A stretch of DNA of 33,828 nt, taken from NCBI GenBank assembly GCA_949541125.1, contig CATISV010000019.1, positions 1 to 33,828 of the forward strand, in the 5' to 3' direction. Positions 8,181 through 16,346 of the stretch are shown here, piece after piece. Position numbers and translations under genes: made by a program. The notes under the pieces were generated by a model. It saw nothing but the letters and a program-made list of their open reading frames with translations, ran no database searches and was not told the origin of the DNA. Within the stretch, counting starts at the first letter, position 1, and every line of letters starts with the position of its first letter. Origin of the DNA: Flavobacterium sp. SCGC AAA160-P02. Its GTDB lineage: Bacteria; Bacteroidota; Bacteroidia; Flavobacteriales; Flavobacteriaceae.

Positions 8181-9686
8181 ATGAAGTCTTCTGTTCGTGT
8201 TCGTTTTGCTCCAAGCCCAACAGGCCCTCTTCACATTGGAGGTGTAAGAACAGCACTTTATAATTATTTGTTTGCTAAAAAACACAACGGAACATTTGTA
8301 TTGCGAATAGAAGACACTGATCGTAATCGTCTTGTTAAAAATGCTGAGAGATATATTATTGATGCGATTAAATGGTGTAATATTCCTTATGATGAAGGGC
8401 CATATAGACAGTCAGAGAGGTCTCATATTTATAAAAAGTATGTTGATATATTAATAAAAACAGGAAAAGCGTATTACGCTTTTGATACTCCGGAGGCCTT
8501 AGAAAAAGAGAGAAAAGGGCATGAAAAAAAAGGCAAAACATTTATTTATAATTATCATAATAGAGAAAAGGGCAGATTAGTAAACTCTTTAGTGCTTTCT
8601 AAAAAAGAGGTTCAAGAAAAAATTTGTGCAGGAGAGAAGTTTGTGGTTCGTTTTAAATGTCCTGAAATTGAAACACTAAAGATGGTAGATGAAATTAGGG
8701 GGAAGATTATTATTGATACGAGAACTTTAGATGACAAGGTATTGTTTAAAAGTGACGGTATGCCAACATATCATTTGGCAAATATTGTTGATGATCATTT
8801 AATGAAAATTAGTCACGTCATTCGTGGTGAAGAGTGGCTCCCGTCAATGGCGTTACACGTGTTGTTATATAAGGCGTTTAACTGGGCGCCTCCGAAATTT
8901 GCTCACCTTCCTTTGATTCTTAAACCCACAGGAAAGGGTAAATTAAGTAAAAGAGATGGCGACAAACATGGGTTTCCTGTGTTTCCTTTAGAATATACCA
9001 ATGAGCAAACTGGAGAAACCTCTCGCGGATTCAAAGAAGTGGGTTATTTCTCGGATGCCTTTATCAATATGTTAGCCTTTTTAGGGTGGAACCCTGGCAC
9101 AGATCAGGAAATTTTTTCTCTCAATAAGTTAATTGATGCCTTTGATTTATCTAAGGTGGGAAAATCTGGTTCGAGGTTTAATTTGGACAAGGCTAGGTGG
9201 TTTAATCAACAATATTTACAACAAAAGCCTGTCTCTGAGCTTGCTCGATTATATCGGGCTGAATTAAATGATAAAAAAATAAACCTGGATCGTCTCAACG
9301 ATTTAGAAAAAATCGTTTCTCTTATTAAAGAAAGAGCGGTTTTTGTTAGTGATTTTTGGCGATTAAGTAGTTTCTTTTTTGTTACACCTTGTACATTCGA
9401 ACAGAAGACCCTAGATAAACATCGAGGGCCTGAATCGGTTGAATTATTACTAGAATTATTAAACACCCTTTCTATTATTAAAGACTTTTCTTCAATAGCA
9501 ATAGAGAACTCTGTAAAAGAATGGATTACAAATAAAGGGATTGGTTTTGGAAAAACAATGCAACTTCTAAGATTGGCTCTAGTTGGAGAAATGAAGGGCC
9601 CTAGTTTGTTTGATGTTATGGAAATAATTGGGGAGAAAGAAACTATTTTGCGTATTAACAATTTAATAAAAAATTATGAGAACTAA
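8181..9686 (+). CDS. gltX: Glutamyl-tRNA synthetase
   Basis: This class I aminoacyl-tRNA synthetase of 501 residues charges tRNA-Glu. The N-terminal FAPSPTGPLHIGGVRTAL holds the HIGH-type signature. KLSKRDGD about 250 residues later is the KMSKS-type loop. Between them lie the EDTDR and GEEWLPS segments of the catalytic domain. After KLSKR there is a short Bacteroidota-type insertion (about 25 residues, FPVFPLEY onward) and then the helical anticodon-binding domain. I chose ATG 8181 because an in-frame TTG at 8142 lies upstream of the likely promoter and adds a hydrophobic tail absent from the family. The downstream secreted-protein gene overlaps its last 11 bases. Confidence 0.97.
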   Translation: MKSSVRVRFAPSPTGPLHIGGVRTALYNYLFAKKHNGTFVLRIEDTDRNRLVKNAERYIIDAIKWCNIPYDEGPYRQSERSHIYKKYVDILIKTGKAYYAFDTPEALEKERKGHEKKGKTFIYNYHNREKGRLVNSLVLSKKEVQEKICAGEKFVVRFKCPEIETLKMVDEIRGKIIIDTRTLDDKVLFKSDGMPTYHLANIVDDHLMKISHVIRGEEWLPSMALHVLLYKAFNWAPPKFAHLPLILKPTGKGKLSKRDGDKHGFPVFPLEYTNEQTGETSRGFKEVGYFSDAFINMLAFLGWNPGTDQEIFSLNKLIDAFDLSKVGKSGSRFNLDKARWFNQQYLQQKPVSELARLYRAELNDKKINLDRLNDLEKIVSLIKERAVFVSDFWRLSSFFFVTPCTFEQKTLDKHRGPESVELLLELLNTLSIIKDFSSIAIENSVKEWITNKGIGFGKTMQLLRLALVGEMKGPSLFDVMEIIGEKETILRINNLIKNYEN

Positions 9687-10194
9687 ACTGCTTGTTTCTA
9701 TTTTGTTATTTCTTTTTTCTTTGTCGGCATACGCCCAATATAACAGAAGGCAGAGAATACAACCTAGAGGTCCTGTGGCCCCTCAAAAGCAAAGGCTACC
9801 AGAAATTGATGTAGAAAAGGCGGTTGGGATGACTTTTTATAATACAGAGAAGGTCATTAAAAAAATCGGTCTCAAAAAATCTATGGAAGCCTTTGATGTT
9901 GTAACTTCTATTTTTGGACGATTTAATAAAGAATTAAATCAAGTAAAAAGAATTAATAGTTTTTTGTTTTATGAGGGAAAAACCAAAATAGAATTTGCTC
10001 GTCAAGAGTCTTTTAAAACAAAAGATTATAGTGTTATTCAAAAAGCAACAAAGGAGGTAACGAGTACTTTTGAGCCAATTATTGAGGTTGTTGAAGAAAA
10101 GGAAAAGAATTTAGATCTCGAGCTAGAGAAAGTGCTCTCTTCCAAGCAATTCAAAAAATGGATAAAATATAAGATGAGTGTAAAAAAGAAATAG
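9676..10194 (+). CDS. Small secreted protein of unknown function
   Basis: This 172-residue protein has a clear signal peptide: MRTK, then a hydrophobic run (LLVSILLFLFSLS), with a likely signal peptidase I site after AYAQ. The mature part starts with a basic, Gln/Arg/Pro-rich stretch (about residues 21-45), then a mostly helical, Lys/Glu-rich domain without cysteines. I do not recognise the family; helical content and size suggest a periplasmic protein. Its ATG overlaps the last 11 bases of gltX in another frame, so it is translated from the gltX transcript, but nothing links it functionally to tRNA charging. Confidence 0.75.
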   Translation: MRTKLLVSILLFLFSLSAYAQYNRRQRIQPRGPVAPQKQRLPEIDVEKAVGMTFYNTEKVIKKIGLKKSMEAFDVVTSIFGRFNKELNQVKRINSFLFYEGKTKIEFARQESFKTKDYSVIQKATKEVTSTFEPIIEVVEEKEKNLDLELEKVLSSKQFKKWIKYKMSVKKK

Positions 10195-10224
10195 TTTATT
10201 TGTAACATTTTCTTTTTTTTTCGT

Positions 10225-10256
10225 CTTGTTGTTAAAGATGTTTTGTAGTATCTTTA
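10225..10256 (+). promoter_or_regulatory. Possible promoter of the SPFH-ybjQ unit
   Basis: CTTG at 10225-10228 and TATCTTTA at 10249-10256 are 20 bases apart and resemble the Bacteroidota TTTG/TAnnTTTG pattern with one imperfect base in each element. The SPFH start codon is 27 bases further on. A T-rich run just upstream (about 10210-10220) could also help termination of the previous unit, but no hairpin precedes it. Confidence 0.45.
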
Positions 10257-10283
10257 TAGAACTGTAATATATACCAAAAAATC

Positions 10284-11213
10284 ATGATAAACACTATTTT
10301 CTTTTACATTGTAATTTTTCTTTTTTTCCTGCTCCTTTTTGGGGCTGTATTTATTGTTAAGCAACAGACAGCTGCAGTGATTGAGACCTTTGGTCGTTTT
10401 AGTGTTATTCGTCAATCTGGTCTTCAGTTTAAAATTCCTATTGTTCAAAGAATTGCAGGAAGAATGAGTCTTAAAATTCAGCAACTAGATGTGATTATTG
10501 AAACAAAAACATTAGATGATGTTTTTGTGAAGATAAAAGTATCCGTGCAGTTTAAAGTTATAAAAGATAAGGTGTATGAGGCTTTTTATAAACTAGATTA
10601 TCCTCATGATCAGATTACCTCTTATGTGTTTGATGTAGTTCGGGCCGAAGTACCTAAAATGAGGTTAGATGATGTCTTTGTTAAAAAAGACGATATTGCT
10701 ATCGCTGTGAAATCTGAATTGAATGATGCAATGATGGAGTATGGATATGATATTATTAAAACACTAGTAACAGATATTGATCCTGACGCTCAGGTAAAAG
10801 CTGCAATGAATAGGATTAACGCTGCTGATAGGGAAAAAACTGCTGCTCAATATGAGGGAGATGCAGCACGAATTTTAATTGTTGAGAAAGCAAAGGCTGA
10901 AGCAGAAAGCAAGCGTTTACAAGGCCAGGGTATTGCTGATCAAAGAAGAGAGATTGCTCGTGGTTTAGAAGAGTCTGTAGAGGTTTTAAACAAGGTTGGT
11001 ATCAACTCTCAAGAAGCGTCTGCTTTAATTGTTGTAACTCAACATTATGACACACTTCAATCTATTGGACAAGAAACAAACAGCAACTTAATTCTGTTAC
11101 CTAATTCTCCACAAGCAGGAAGTCAAATGTTAAATGACATGGTGGCAAGCTTTACAGCTAGCAATCAGATTGGGGAAGCAATGAAAAAGAATAAGAAAAA
11201 GTTAAATGAGTAA
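10284..11213 (+). CDS. SPFH/Band 7 membrane scaffold protein
   Basis: This 309-residue protein has an N-terminal membrane helix (about residues 4-28, FFYIVIFLFFLLLFGAVFIV). A Band 7/SPFH domain follows (about 30-200), beginning with QTAAVIETFGRF and containing GLQFKIPIVQRI, the signature of the stomatin/prohibitin/QmcA superfamily. After it comes an Ala/Glu-rich helical stretch (about 180-240: AAMNRINAADREK, EKAKAEAESKRLQGQ) that drives oligomer formation. Such proteins form large membrane-bound cages or lipid microdomains, often with a protease or a small partner. The closest subgroup from memory is the HIR-like group. The next gene, ybjQ-like, begins 2 bases after its stop, so the two proteins are probably made together. 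Confidence 0.9.
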   Translation: MINTIFFYIVIFLFFLLLFGAVFIVKQQTAAVIETFGRFSVIRQSGLQFKIPIVQRIAGRMSLKIQQLDVIIETKTLDDVFVKIKVSVQFKVIKDKVYEAFYKLDYPHDQITSYVFDVVRAEVPKMRLDDVFVKKDDIAIAVKSELNDAMMEYGYDIIKTLVTDIDPDAQVKAAMNRINAADREKTAAQYEGDAARILIVEKAKAEAESKRLQGQGIADQRREIARGLEESVEVLNKVGINSQEASALIVVTQHYDTLQSIGQETNSNLILLPNSPQAGSQMLNDMVASFTASNQIGEAMKKNKKKLNE

Positions 11214-11215
11214 GG

Positions 11216-11533
11216 ATGATTATATCTACAACAAACAATATAGATAATAGGCCAGTTAAGGAATATCTAGAGATTGTTACTGGAGAAACTATAATAGGGG
11301 CAAACATCTTTAAAGACTTTTTTGCTAGTATTAGAGATATTGTTGGGGGGAGGTCTAAATCTTATGAAAATGTTCTTCGTGAAGCAAAAGATACCGCCTT
11401 AAGAGAGATGAAAGAGAATGCTCAAAAAATTAATGCAGACGCAATAATTGGTGTAGATTTAGATTATGAGACTATAGGAAATAGAGGAGGAATGTTGATG
11501 GTAACTGCATCAGGAACCGCTGTTAAATTATAA
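11216..11533 (+). CDS. YbjQ-family putative heavy-metal-binding oligomer
   Basis: This 105-residue protein is nearly all YbjQ_1 domain (PF01906-type). Family hallmarks are the N-terminal MIISTTNNI, the GETIIGANIFKDFFASIRDIVGG core, AKDTALREM, and GVDLDYETI near the C terminus. Proteins of this family form pentamers or decamers with a dodecin/YbjQ-like fold. The proposed metal binding comes from a weak family annotation and no cysteine cluster is present. It starts 2 bases after the SPFH gene and ends at a hairpin shared with the convergent tatA. Membership is near certain from sequence; the function is not. Confidence 0.9.
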   Translation: MIISTTNNIDNRPVKEYLEIVTGETIIGANIFKDFFASIRDIVGGRSKSYENVLREAKDTALREMKENAQKINADAIIGVDLDYETIGNRGGMLMVTASGTAVKL

Positions 11534-11568
11534 AAACCAAAGAAAACATCTTCGGTTTTATTTTTTTT
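11533..11568. terminator. Bidirectional terminator between ybjQ and tatA
   Basis: AAAACC (11533-11538) and AAGA (11540-11543) pair with TCTT (11549-11552) and GGTTTT (11554-11559), with one A/C mismatch and a five-base AAACA loop. A T-rich run follows (11556-11568). Reading the other way, the stem is followed by TTTTTATAATTT. The element sits exactly between two converging genes and overlaps the tatA stop codon, as expected of a two-way terminator in a compact genome. Confidence 0.75.
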
Positions 11569-11752
11569 CATCTAATCTTTCTTCGTCTTTCTTGTCTTCT
11601 TTAGAGGCTTTTTTAAACTCTTTTATACCACCCCCTAAACCTTTCATTAGTTCTGGTATTTTTTTTCCTCCAAAGAATAATAAAAGAGCAAGTGCTATAA
11701 TCACCCAAGAACCGATACTAGGCATCCCTAAAAGAAATATATTCATCGTCAT
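11558..11752 (-). CDS. tatA: Twin-arginine translocase subunit TatA
   Basis: This 64-residue protein has the TatA layout: a short N terminus, one membrane helix (SWVIIALALLLFFGG, about residues 14-28), the hinge GGKKIPELMKGLGGGIKEFKK with the conserved Phe-Gly and Lys-Pro positions, and a charged amphipathic C-terminal tail. TatA oligomers form the pore that exports folded proteins. The ATG at 11752 is used, although a second in-frame ATG two codons later would also serve. No tatC or tatB is nearby; a stand-alone tatA is plausible in this phylum. It is convergent with ybjQ. Confidence 0.92.
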   Translation of the reverse strand: MTMNIFLLGMPSIGSWVIIALALLLFFGGKKIPELMKGLGGGIKEFKKASKEDKKDEERLDEKK

Positions 11753-11778
11753 CTTTTTTTGTTTCTATTATATATAAA

Positions 11779-11786
11779 CAAATATA
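11779..11786 (-). promoter_or_regulatory. Possible -7 element of tatA
   Basis: On the minus strand these bases read TATATTTG, a full match to the Bacteroidota -7 element TAnnTTTG, 26 bases upstream of the tatA ATG. No good TTTG is found at the expected distance upstream, so the promoter would depend mostly on this element. Confidence 0.4.
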
Positions 11787-11804
11787 CAAAATCCTTTGAA
11801 TCAA

Positions 11805-12482
11805 TTAATTCATTTGTTTTATAATTCCTCCTGCTACTTTTTTGTTTTTAACAACCTCTGGTGTTCCTTTGTAGAATATAGAGCCCCCAAAACTTACTTT
11901 CGCATCTAGAATTTCTCCTGGCTTTACTTCTGCTTTTGCTCCAGTTCCTGCGTTTATCATTGTATAATCAGACACATTTAATCCATATCCATGATACACT
12001 CCGTATAAATCTAATTCTACTTCTTGGTTTTTTGTACTACCTGTAAGTTTTACTATTCCTCCTGAGGAAGATTTAATTTTTAAATGCTTCGCTTTTATGT
12101 CAAGATCTATAAAAGCTCCTTCTTGTGCTTTTATCTCAAGGTGTTTCTGTTTGATTTCGTTTCCTGTTATTTCTGCTCCTTCATTTGCGTCAATTGTATG
12201 GATGTCATTTTTGTAGAATAATTTTATTTCAACTTTACCACTGGCAGATATTTCCGGAAATTTTAACCTTATTTTTAATATACCATTCGTGTTTTTAACT
12301 TTTATTTTTTCTGCTTTTTCTCCTTGTATTTGTATTTTTTGTTCATTTGATCTAATGAGTTCTAGGTTAATTCCATTATAAACTTTTATTTTTTTAAAAT
12401 CTCCCAAATTTTTTGTAACCGTTGTTTGAGAGGTAATAAAATTACTAATTATTAAAAAGAGTAATAGATTTATTTTTTTCAT
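11805..12482 (-). CDS. Secreted head-GIN domain (DUF2807) protein
   Basis: This 225-residue protein begins with a signal peptide (MKKINLLLFLIISNFITSQ). The rest is beta-rich, with alternating hydrophobic and polar residues and repeated short motifs such as VKNTNGILKIRL, EIKAQEGAFIDLDI, LKIKSSSGGIVKLTGS and DYTMINAGTGAKAEV. This matches the DUF2807 putative auto-transporter adhesin, head-GIN domain, a parallel beta-helix common in Bacteroidota. The C terminus has GGSIFYKGTPEV, typical of the family's last turn. The role, probably on the cell surface or in the periplasm, is unknown. It follows rnr on the same strand after 88 bases and may have its own promoter. Confidence 0.85.
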   Translation of the reverse strand: MKKINLLLFLIISNFITSQTTVTKNLGDFKKIKVYNGINLELIRSNEQKIQIQGEKAEKIKVKNTNGILKIRLKFPEISASGKVEIKLFYKNDIHTIDANEGAEITGNEIKQKHLEIKAQEGAFIDLDIKAKHLKIKSSSGGIVKLTGSTKNQEVELDLYGVYHGYGLNVSDYTMINAGTGAKAEVKPGEILDAKVSFGGSIFYKGTPEVVKNKKVAGGIIKQMN

Positions 12483-12570
12483 CTGGATAACTTTTTTATT
12501 GGTCTTGATTGTTTTGTGAAATTAAATATATATGTTTTGAATCATTAAGGATAACAGAATTAAACTATTT

Positions 12571-14790
12571 TTATTCTTCTATTAATATAAAATCTAATTG
12601 TTTTCTCTCTAAATCAGTCTTTTTTACTTTTACAGTAACCTTGTCACCTAATTGATAGGTCTGTTTTGTGGATCGTCCCACAATAGCATACTGTTTTTCA
12701 TCAAATATATAATCATCTTTTTTTATGTCTTTAATTCTCACCATTCCTTCACATTTATTTGAGATAATTTCTACATAAACCCCCCATTCTGTTACACCAG
12801 ATATAACCCCTTTAAATTCTTCTCCCTTTTGATTTTGCATATATTTTACTTGCATGTATTTGATTGATTGTCTTTCTGCTTTTGATGCTAATTCTTCTTG
12901 CTTTGAAGTATGTTTACATATAGTTTCATAATCCTCTTTTTTTGTTGGTTTTAGACCATCTAAATACTCCTGTAATAATCGATGTGTTATTATATCGGGA
13001 TAACGCCGAATAGGCGAGGTAAAATGAGAATAGTAGTCAAAAGCTAATCCATAGTGGCCAATATTTTGAGTAGTATAAACCGCTTTACTCATTGATCTTA
13101 TCGTTAGTGTTTCTATCATATTTGCCTCGCTTTTTCCATGAACATCTTTTAATAATTTATTTAAGCTTTTTGAAGTACCTTCTCTCGTATCTGTATTGAT
13201 TTTATATCCAAATTTGCTAATTATATTTTGTAATAAAGATAATTTTTCTACATCGGGTTCGTCATGAACTCTATAAATAAAGGTTTTATTTGTTGGTTTA
13301 TTATTATGTTCTCCTATAAATTCTGCAACCTTTCTATTTGCTAACAACATAAACTCCTCAATAAGTTTGTTTGCTTCTTTTGATTCTTTAAAATAAACTC
13401 CTGTTGGTGTTGCCTGTTCATCTAGATGAAATTTTACTTCTACTTTATCAAAAGAAATAGCTCCATTATCCATCCTTTTTTTCCGAAGGATTGTTGCAAG
13501 ATTATTTAGTTTAAGTATTGCTTCTATTATCGGCTCTTCAACATAATAAGAGTTGTTTAATAAAGAAACATTTTCTGGCATATTATATCCTGTCTCTTTT
13601 CTTTTTTCTAATGAACAATTCTCTATTATGGATTGGGCTTCTTCATAAGCGAAACGTTTATTTGAATATATAACTGTTCTACCAAACCATTGAGAAATGA
13701 GTTCTGCCTCAGAATTGATTTCAAAGACCGAAGAAAATGTTAGTTTTTCTTCATTTGGTCTTAAAGAACAAACACCATTAGATAGAATTTCTGGGAGCAT
13801 CGGTACCACTCTATCAACCAAATAAACTGAAGTTGCTCTATGATAAGCTTCTTTATCTAAAATTGTATTTGGTTGTACATAATGAGACACATCTGCTATA
13901 TGTATTCCAATTTCATAATTACCGTTTTTTAATTTTTTAAAAGATAAGGCATCATCAAAATCTTTCGCATCTTTAGGATCAATAGTAAAGGTTAATTCAT
14001 GACGCATATCTCTTCTTTTGGATATTTCTTCTTTCGTTATCTCTAAAGAAAGCTTTCTAGCATCCTCTTCTACATCTTTTTCAAATTTATAGGGTAAATT
14101 ATACTCTAATAAAATAGAATGAATTTCTGTATTATGCTCTCCTGGTTTTCCAAGAATACGAGATATTTTTCCATATGGATTTTTGGATTTTTCTGGCCAA
14201 TCTAATAATGTCACATATACTTTGTCTCCATGTGAAGCACCATTTAATTTTCCTTTTGGAATAAAGATATCTACGTGAATTTTTTTATTATCACAAATAA
14301 CAAATCCATAATCTTTATTCATTTGTAAAACCCCTACAAATGATGTATTCCCTCTTTCTATAATTTCTACAACTTCTGCTTCTAAATTTTTGCTTCCCCT
14401 TCTTTTATATATTAACACTTTTACTACATCGTCTTGTAAACCTTTTCCTAAATTATTAGACGGAATTAAAATATCTTTTTCGAAATAATCACTTATAAAA
14501 TAACCATTTCTGTTTGATGTAATATCTAAAATTCCTGTATGATATTTTTTTTCTTCATTTATATGATATTTTCCACGATCTATTTCTTTTATTTTTTTGG
14601 TTAGTGATAGTTCTTGTAGTTTCTTTAAAATTTGTGTTTTTCCATCTGTGTCAGAGATTCCTAATATTGCAGCAATTTGTTTGTAATTATATTTTTTGGA
14701 GGGATTTTTATTAAGAATTTTAATAATATTCCTTGTTAAATTTTTAATTATTTTTCCTTTTTTTTTGTAGATTTTTTTCTTTCTACTCAT
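12571..14790 (-). CDS. rnr: Ribonuclease R (RNase II/R family 3'-5' exoribonuclease)
   Basis: This 739-residue processive exoribonuclease degrades structured RNA. Domain order is a basic N terminus with a winged-helix-like region (about residues 15-75), two cold-shock RNA-binding domains (about 84-145 and 150-220), the RNB catalytic domain (about 255-590), and a C-terminal S1 domain (about 650-735, starting KGVISGVTEWGVYVEI). The catalytic acidic cluster is in TIDPKDAKDFDDALS. The RNB end carries HYGLAFDYYSHFTSPIRRYPD, split here as HYGLAFDYYSHFTS and PIRRYPD. The gene is visibly more A+T-rich than mnmG or gltX, with many AAA, ATT and AAT codons. It is divergent from the lipid-kinase gene across 123 bases. 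Confidence 0.96.
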   Translation of the reverse strand: MSRKKKIYKKKGKIIKNLTRNIIKILNKNPSKKYNYKQIAAILGISDTDGKTQILKKLQELSLTKKIKEIDRGKYHINEEKKYHTGILDITSNRNGYFISDYFEKDILIPSNNLGKGLQDDVVKVLIYKRRGSKNLEAEVVEIIERGNTSFVGVLQMNKDYGFVICDNKKIHVDIFIPKGKLNGASHGDKVYVTLLDWPEKSKNPYGKISRILGKPGEHNTEIHSILLEYNLPYKFEKDVEEDARKLSLEITKEEISKRRDMRHELTFTIDPKDAKDFDDALSFKKLKNGNYEIGIHIADVSHYVQPNTILDKEAYHRATSVYLVDRVVPMLPEILSNGVCSLRPNEEKLTFSSVFEINSEAELISQWFGRTVIYSNKRFAYEEAQSIIENCSLEKRKETGYNMPENVSLLNNSYYVEEPIIEAILKLNNLATILRKKRMDNGAISFDKVEVKFHLDEQATPTGVYFKESKEANKLIEEFMLLANRKVAEFIGEHNNKPTNKTFIYRVHDEPDVEKLSLLQNIISKFGYKINTDTREGTSKSLNKLLKDVHGKSEANMIETLTIRSMSKAVYTTQNIGHYGLAFDYYSHFTSPIRRYPDIITHRLLQEYLDGLKPTKKEDYETICKHTSKQEELASKAERQSIKYMQVKYMQNQKGEEFKGVISGVTEWGVYVEIISNKCEGMVRIKDIKKDDYIFDEKQYAIVGRSTKQTYQLGDKVTVKVKKTDLERKQLDFILIEE

Positions 14791-14818
14791 ATCTATTTTT
14801 TAATTATTCTGAAAAATA

Positions 14819-14826
14819 CAAATTTA
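14819..14826 (-). promoter_or_regulatory. Possible -7 element of rnr
   Basis: The minus strand reads TAAATTTG, a perfect TAnnTTTG, 28 bases before the rnr ATG. No clear TTTG lies about 19 bases further upstream, so confidence is moderate to low. Confidence 0.4.
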
Positions 14827-14913
14827 TCTTTCTATTATCTATAAATTAATAATTTATGATTATACTTCGTACTTTCATTTTTTTTAGTTTAGCTGTGGTA
14901 TATATATTTCAAT

Positions 14914-15825
14914 ATGATAGATTCTTGGTTTTTAATTGTAAATCCTTCTGCGGGTAATAAAAATTTTAATAACTCTTGGAATCTTATTCAAAAGTTATTA
15001 AAAAAAGAAAAAATTAGTTATGACTTTGCTTTTACTCTATATAATAAACATGAAATTCTTCTTGTAAATAATGCTTTAAAGAAAGGATATAGAAAATTAA
15101 TATCTGTAGGAGGTGACGGAACTCTACATCATGTTGTAAACGGAATCATGACACAAAGGTATATAAAAACTTTAGATATTAAAGTGGCGGTTATTCCTTT
15201 AGGAACAGGAAATGATTGGATTAAAACATATACAATTCCAAACTCTATCAAAGAATCAATTAAAATTCTAAAATTAGGTAATACAAGATTGCAAGATATT
15301 GGTTGTCTTCATTTAGATTCAGGTAAGAAAGAGTTTTTTAATAATCTAGCAGGCATTGGTTATAATGCATATGTAATTAATAAATTACAATTATTAAAAA
15401 AATTAGGTCCAATTTCTTTTTTACTAACAGGATTATATAGTTTGTTGTTTTACAAGAAATTATCTTATGATATTTATATTAAAAAACAAAAAAAAAGAGT
15501 TAAATGTTTAATGATATTATTTGGAATATGTAAATACTCTGGAGGTGGTTTACAAATAACAAAAAACCCATCTCCTAATGACGGTTTTCTTGATATTACT
15601 ATCGTTAAAGATTTTTCTTTTTTTGAGTTAATATGTAATATTCATAAATTATATAATGGAACAATTGTAGAACATAAAAAAATAGAAAATTATAAGGTTA
15701 AAGAGATAAAAATATTGCAACAAAAAAAAGAGAAGTCTTTTATTGAAGGAGATGGGGAATTAATAGGTCAAGGATCTCTAAAGGTTAGTATTATACCTGA
15801 AGCACTTTTTTTTATTATCCCTTAA
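14914..15825 (+). CDS. Diacylglycerol kinase-family lipid kinase
   Basis: This 303-residue protein has the DAGK catalytic fold (YegS/DgkB-like). The nucleotide-binding region contains NPSAGNKNF near residue 9, SVGGDGTLHHVVNG at about 62-75, and IPLGTGNDW at about 94-102. All three are signatures of diacylglycerol or sphingosine-type lipid kinases. The C-terminal domain carries the beta-sandwich with FIEGDGELIG. It would phosphorylate a lipid such as diacylglycerol, or a related intermediate, at the cytoplasmic membrane face. It is the last gene before the long A+T-rich gap, and its own codons are extremely A+T-rich. Confidence 0.93.
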   Translation: MIDSWFLIVNPSAGNKNFNNSWNLIQKLLKKEKISYDFAFTLYNKHEILLVNNALKKGYRKLISVGGDGTLHHVVNGIMTQRYIKTLDIKVAVIPLGTGNDWIKTYTIPNSIKESIKILKLGNTRLQDIGCLHLDSGKKEFFNNLAGIGYNAYVINKLQLLKKLGPISFLLTGLYSLLFYKKLSYDIYIKKQKKRVKCLMILFGICKYSGGGLQITKNPSPNDGFLDITIVKDFSFFELICNIHKLYNGTIVEHKKIENYKVKEIKILQQKKEKSFIEGDGELIGQGSLKVSIIPEALFFIIP

Positions 15826-16346
15826 TTTTTTTATGAACATTTATAAATAGTATACATATAATTTATTATAAATATTTATTTATATGGTATTTATAATAGA
15901 TTGTGAACATCAAGTATAAATAATTAATAAAAAGTTTGTTTTTTTGATTTATTAAAAAATATTCACAAGTTATTAGATATTAAAACCCATAAAAAACATA
16001 GTTTTCTTCTTTATATCAACAAAAAAAATTTAATTAAAATATTTTGTTTTTTAATTAATTTTTTAAAAGAAAGTGTAGAAAAAATGAATAATTTTTGTTT
16101 ATAACTACTCATTAAAAAATGAAATATTTATTTGTAAATAATAGAAAAAAAATGACTAATAAAAAAAAGGAAACTATCAAATATTTTTTTTAAAATTTTC
16201 ATAGACTTTTCAACAATTATATAAAACAAAAAAATAAGGAAATATAAGATGTAATAAAAAAAAGATATCTTTTATTTTGTAACATAGTTGATAATCACTT
16301 CAATTTGTACTTTTGTAAAAAGTAATTCTATTAAAACCAATATATA
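15826..16346. other. 521-base gene-free A+T-rich region, candidate replication origin
   Basis: Hand counting of 15841-16320 gives 67 G or C in 480 bases, about 86% A+T, far above the genes around it. No credible coding frame exists. Degenerate DnaA-box-like nine-mers (compare TTATNCACA) are TTATGAACA 15831-15839, TTGTGAACA 15901-15909, ATATTCACA 15959-15967, ATATCAACA 16012-16020, TTTTCAACA 16207-16215, and on the minus strand TTTTCTACA 16074-16082 and TTATCAACT 16286-16294. Long A and T runs (for example 16021-16070) could be an unwinding element. Base skew and dominant gene direction change around here. This supports an origin-like or terminus-like landmark; the last 40 bases hold the rpiB promoter. 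Confidence 0.45.
16287..16315 (+). promoter_or_regulatory. Promoter of the rpiB-GNAT unit
   Basis: TACTTTTG at 16308-16315 is a perfect TAnnTTTG element. GTTG at 16287-16290, 17 bases before it, is an acceptable upstream element. The rpiB ATG is 31 bases further on. Confidence 0.55.

Noticed and set aside
9206-9661. Long minus-strand open frame inside gltX
   Set aside because: It lies wholly within a well-supported gene on the other strand and shows no domain-like features.
15841-15900. Possible dif (XerCD) site within ATAC-TATAAT-TTATTATAA-like sequence
   Set aside because: Such words are expected in 86% A+T sequence, and the arms do not match known dif arms well enough.
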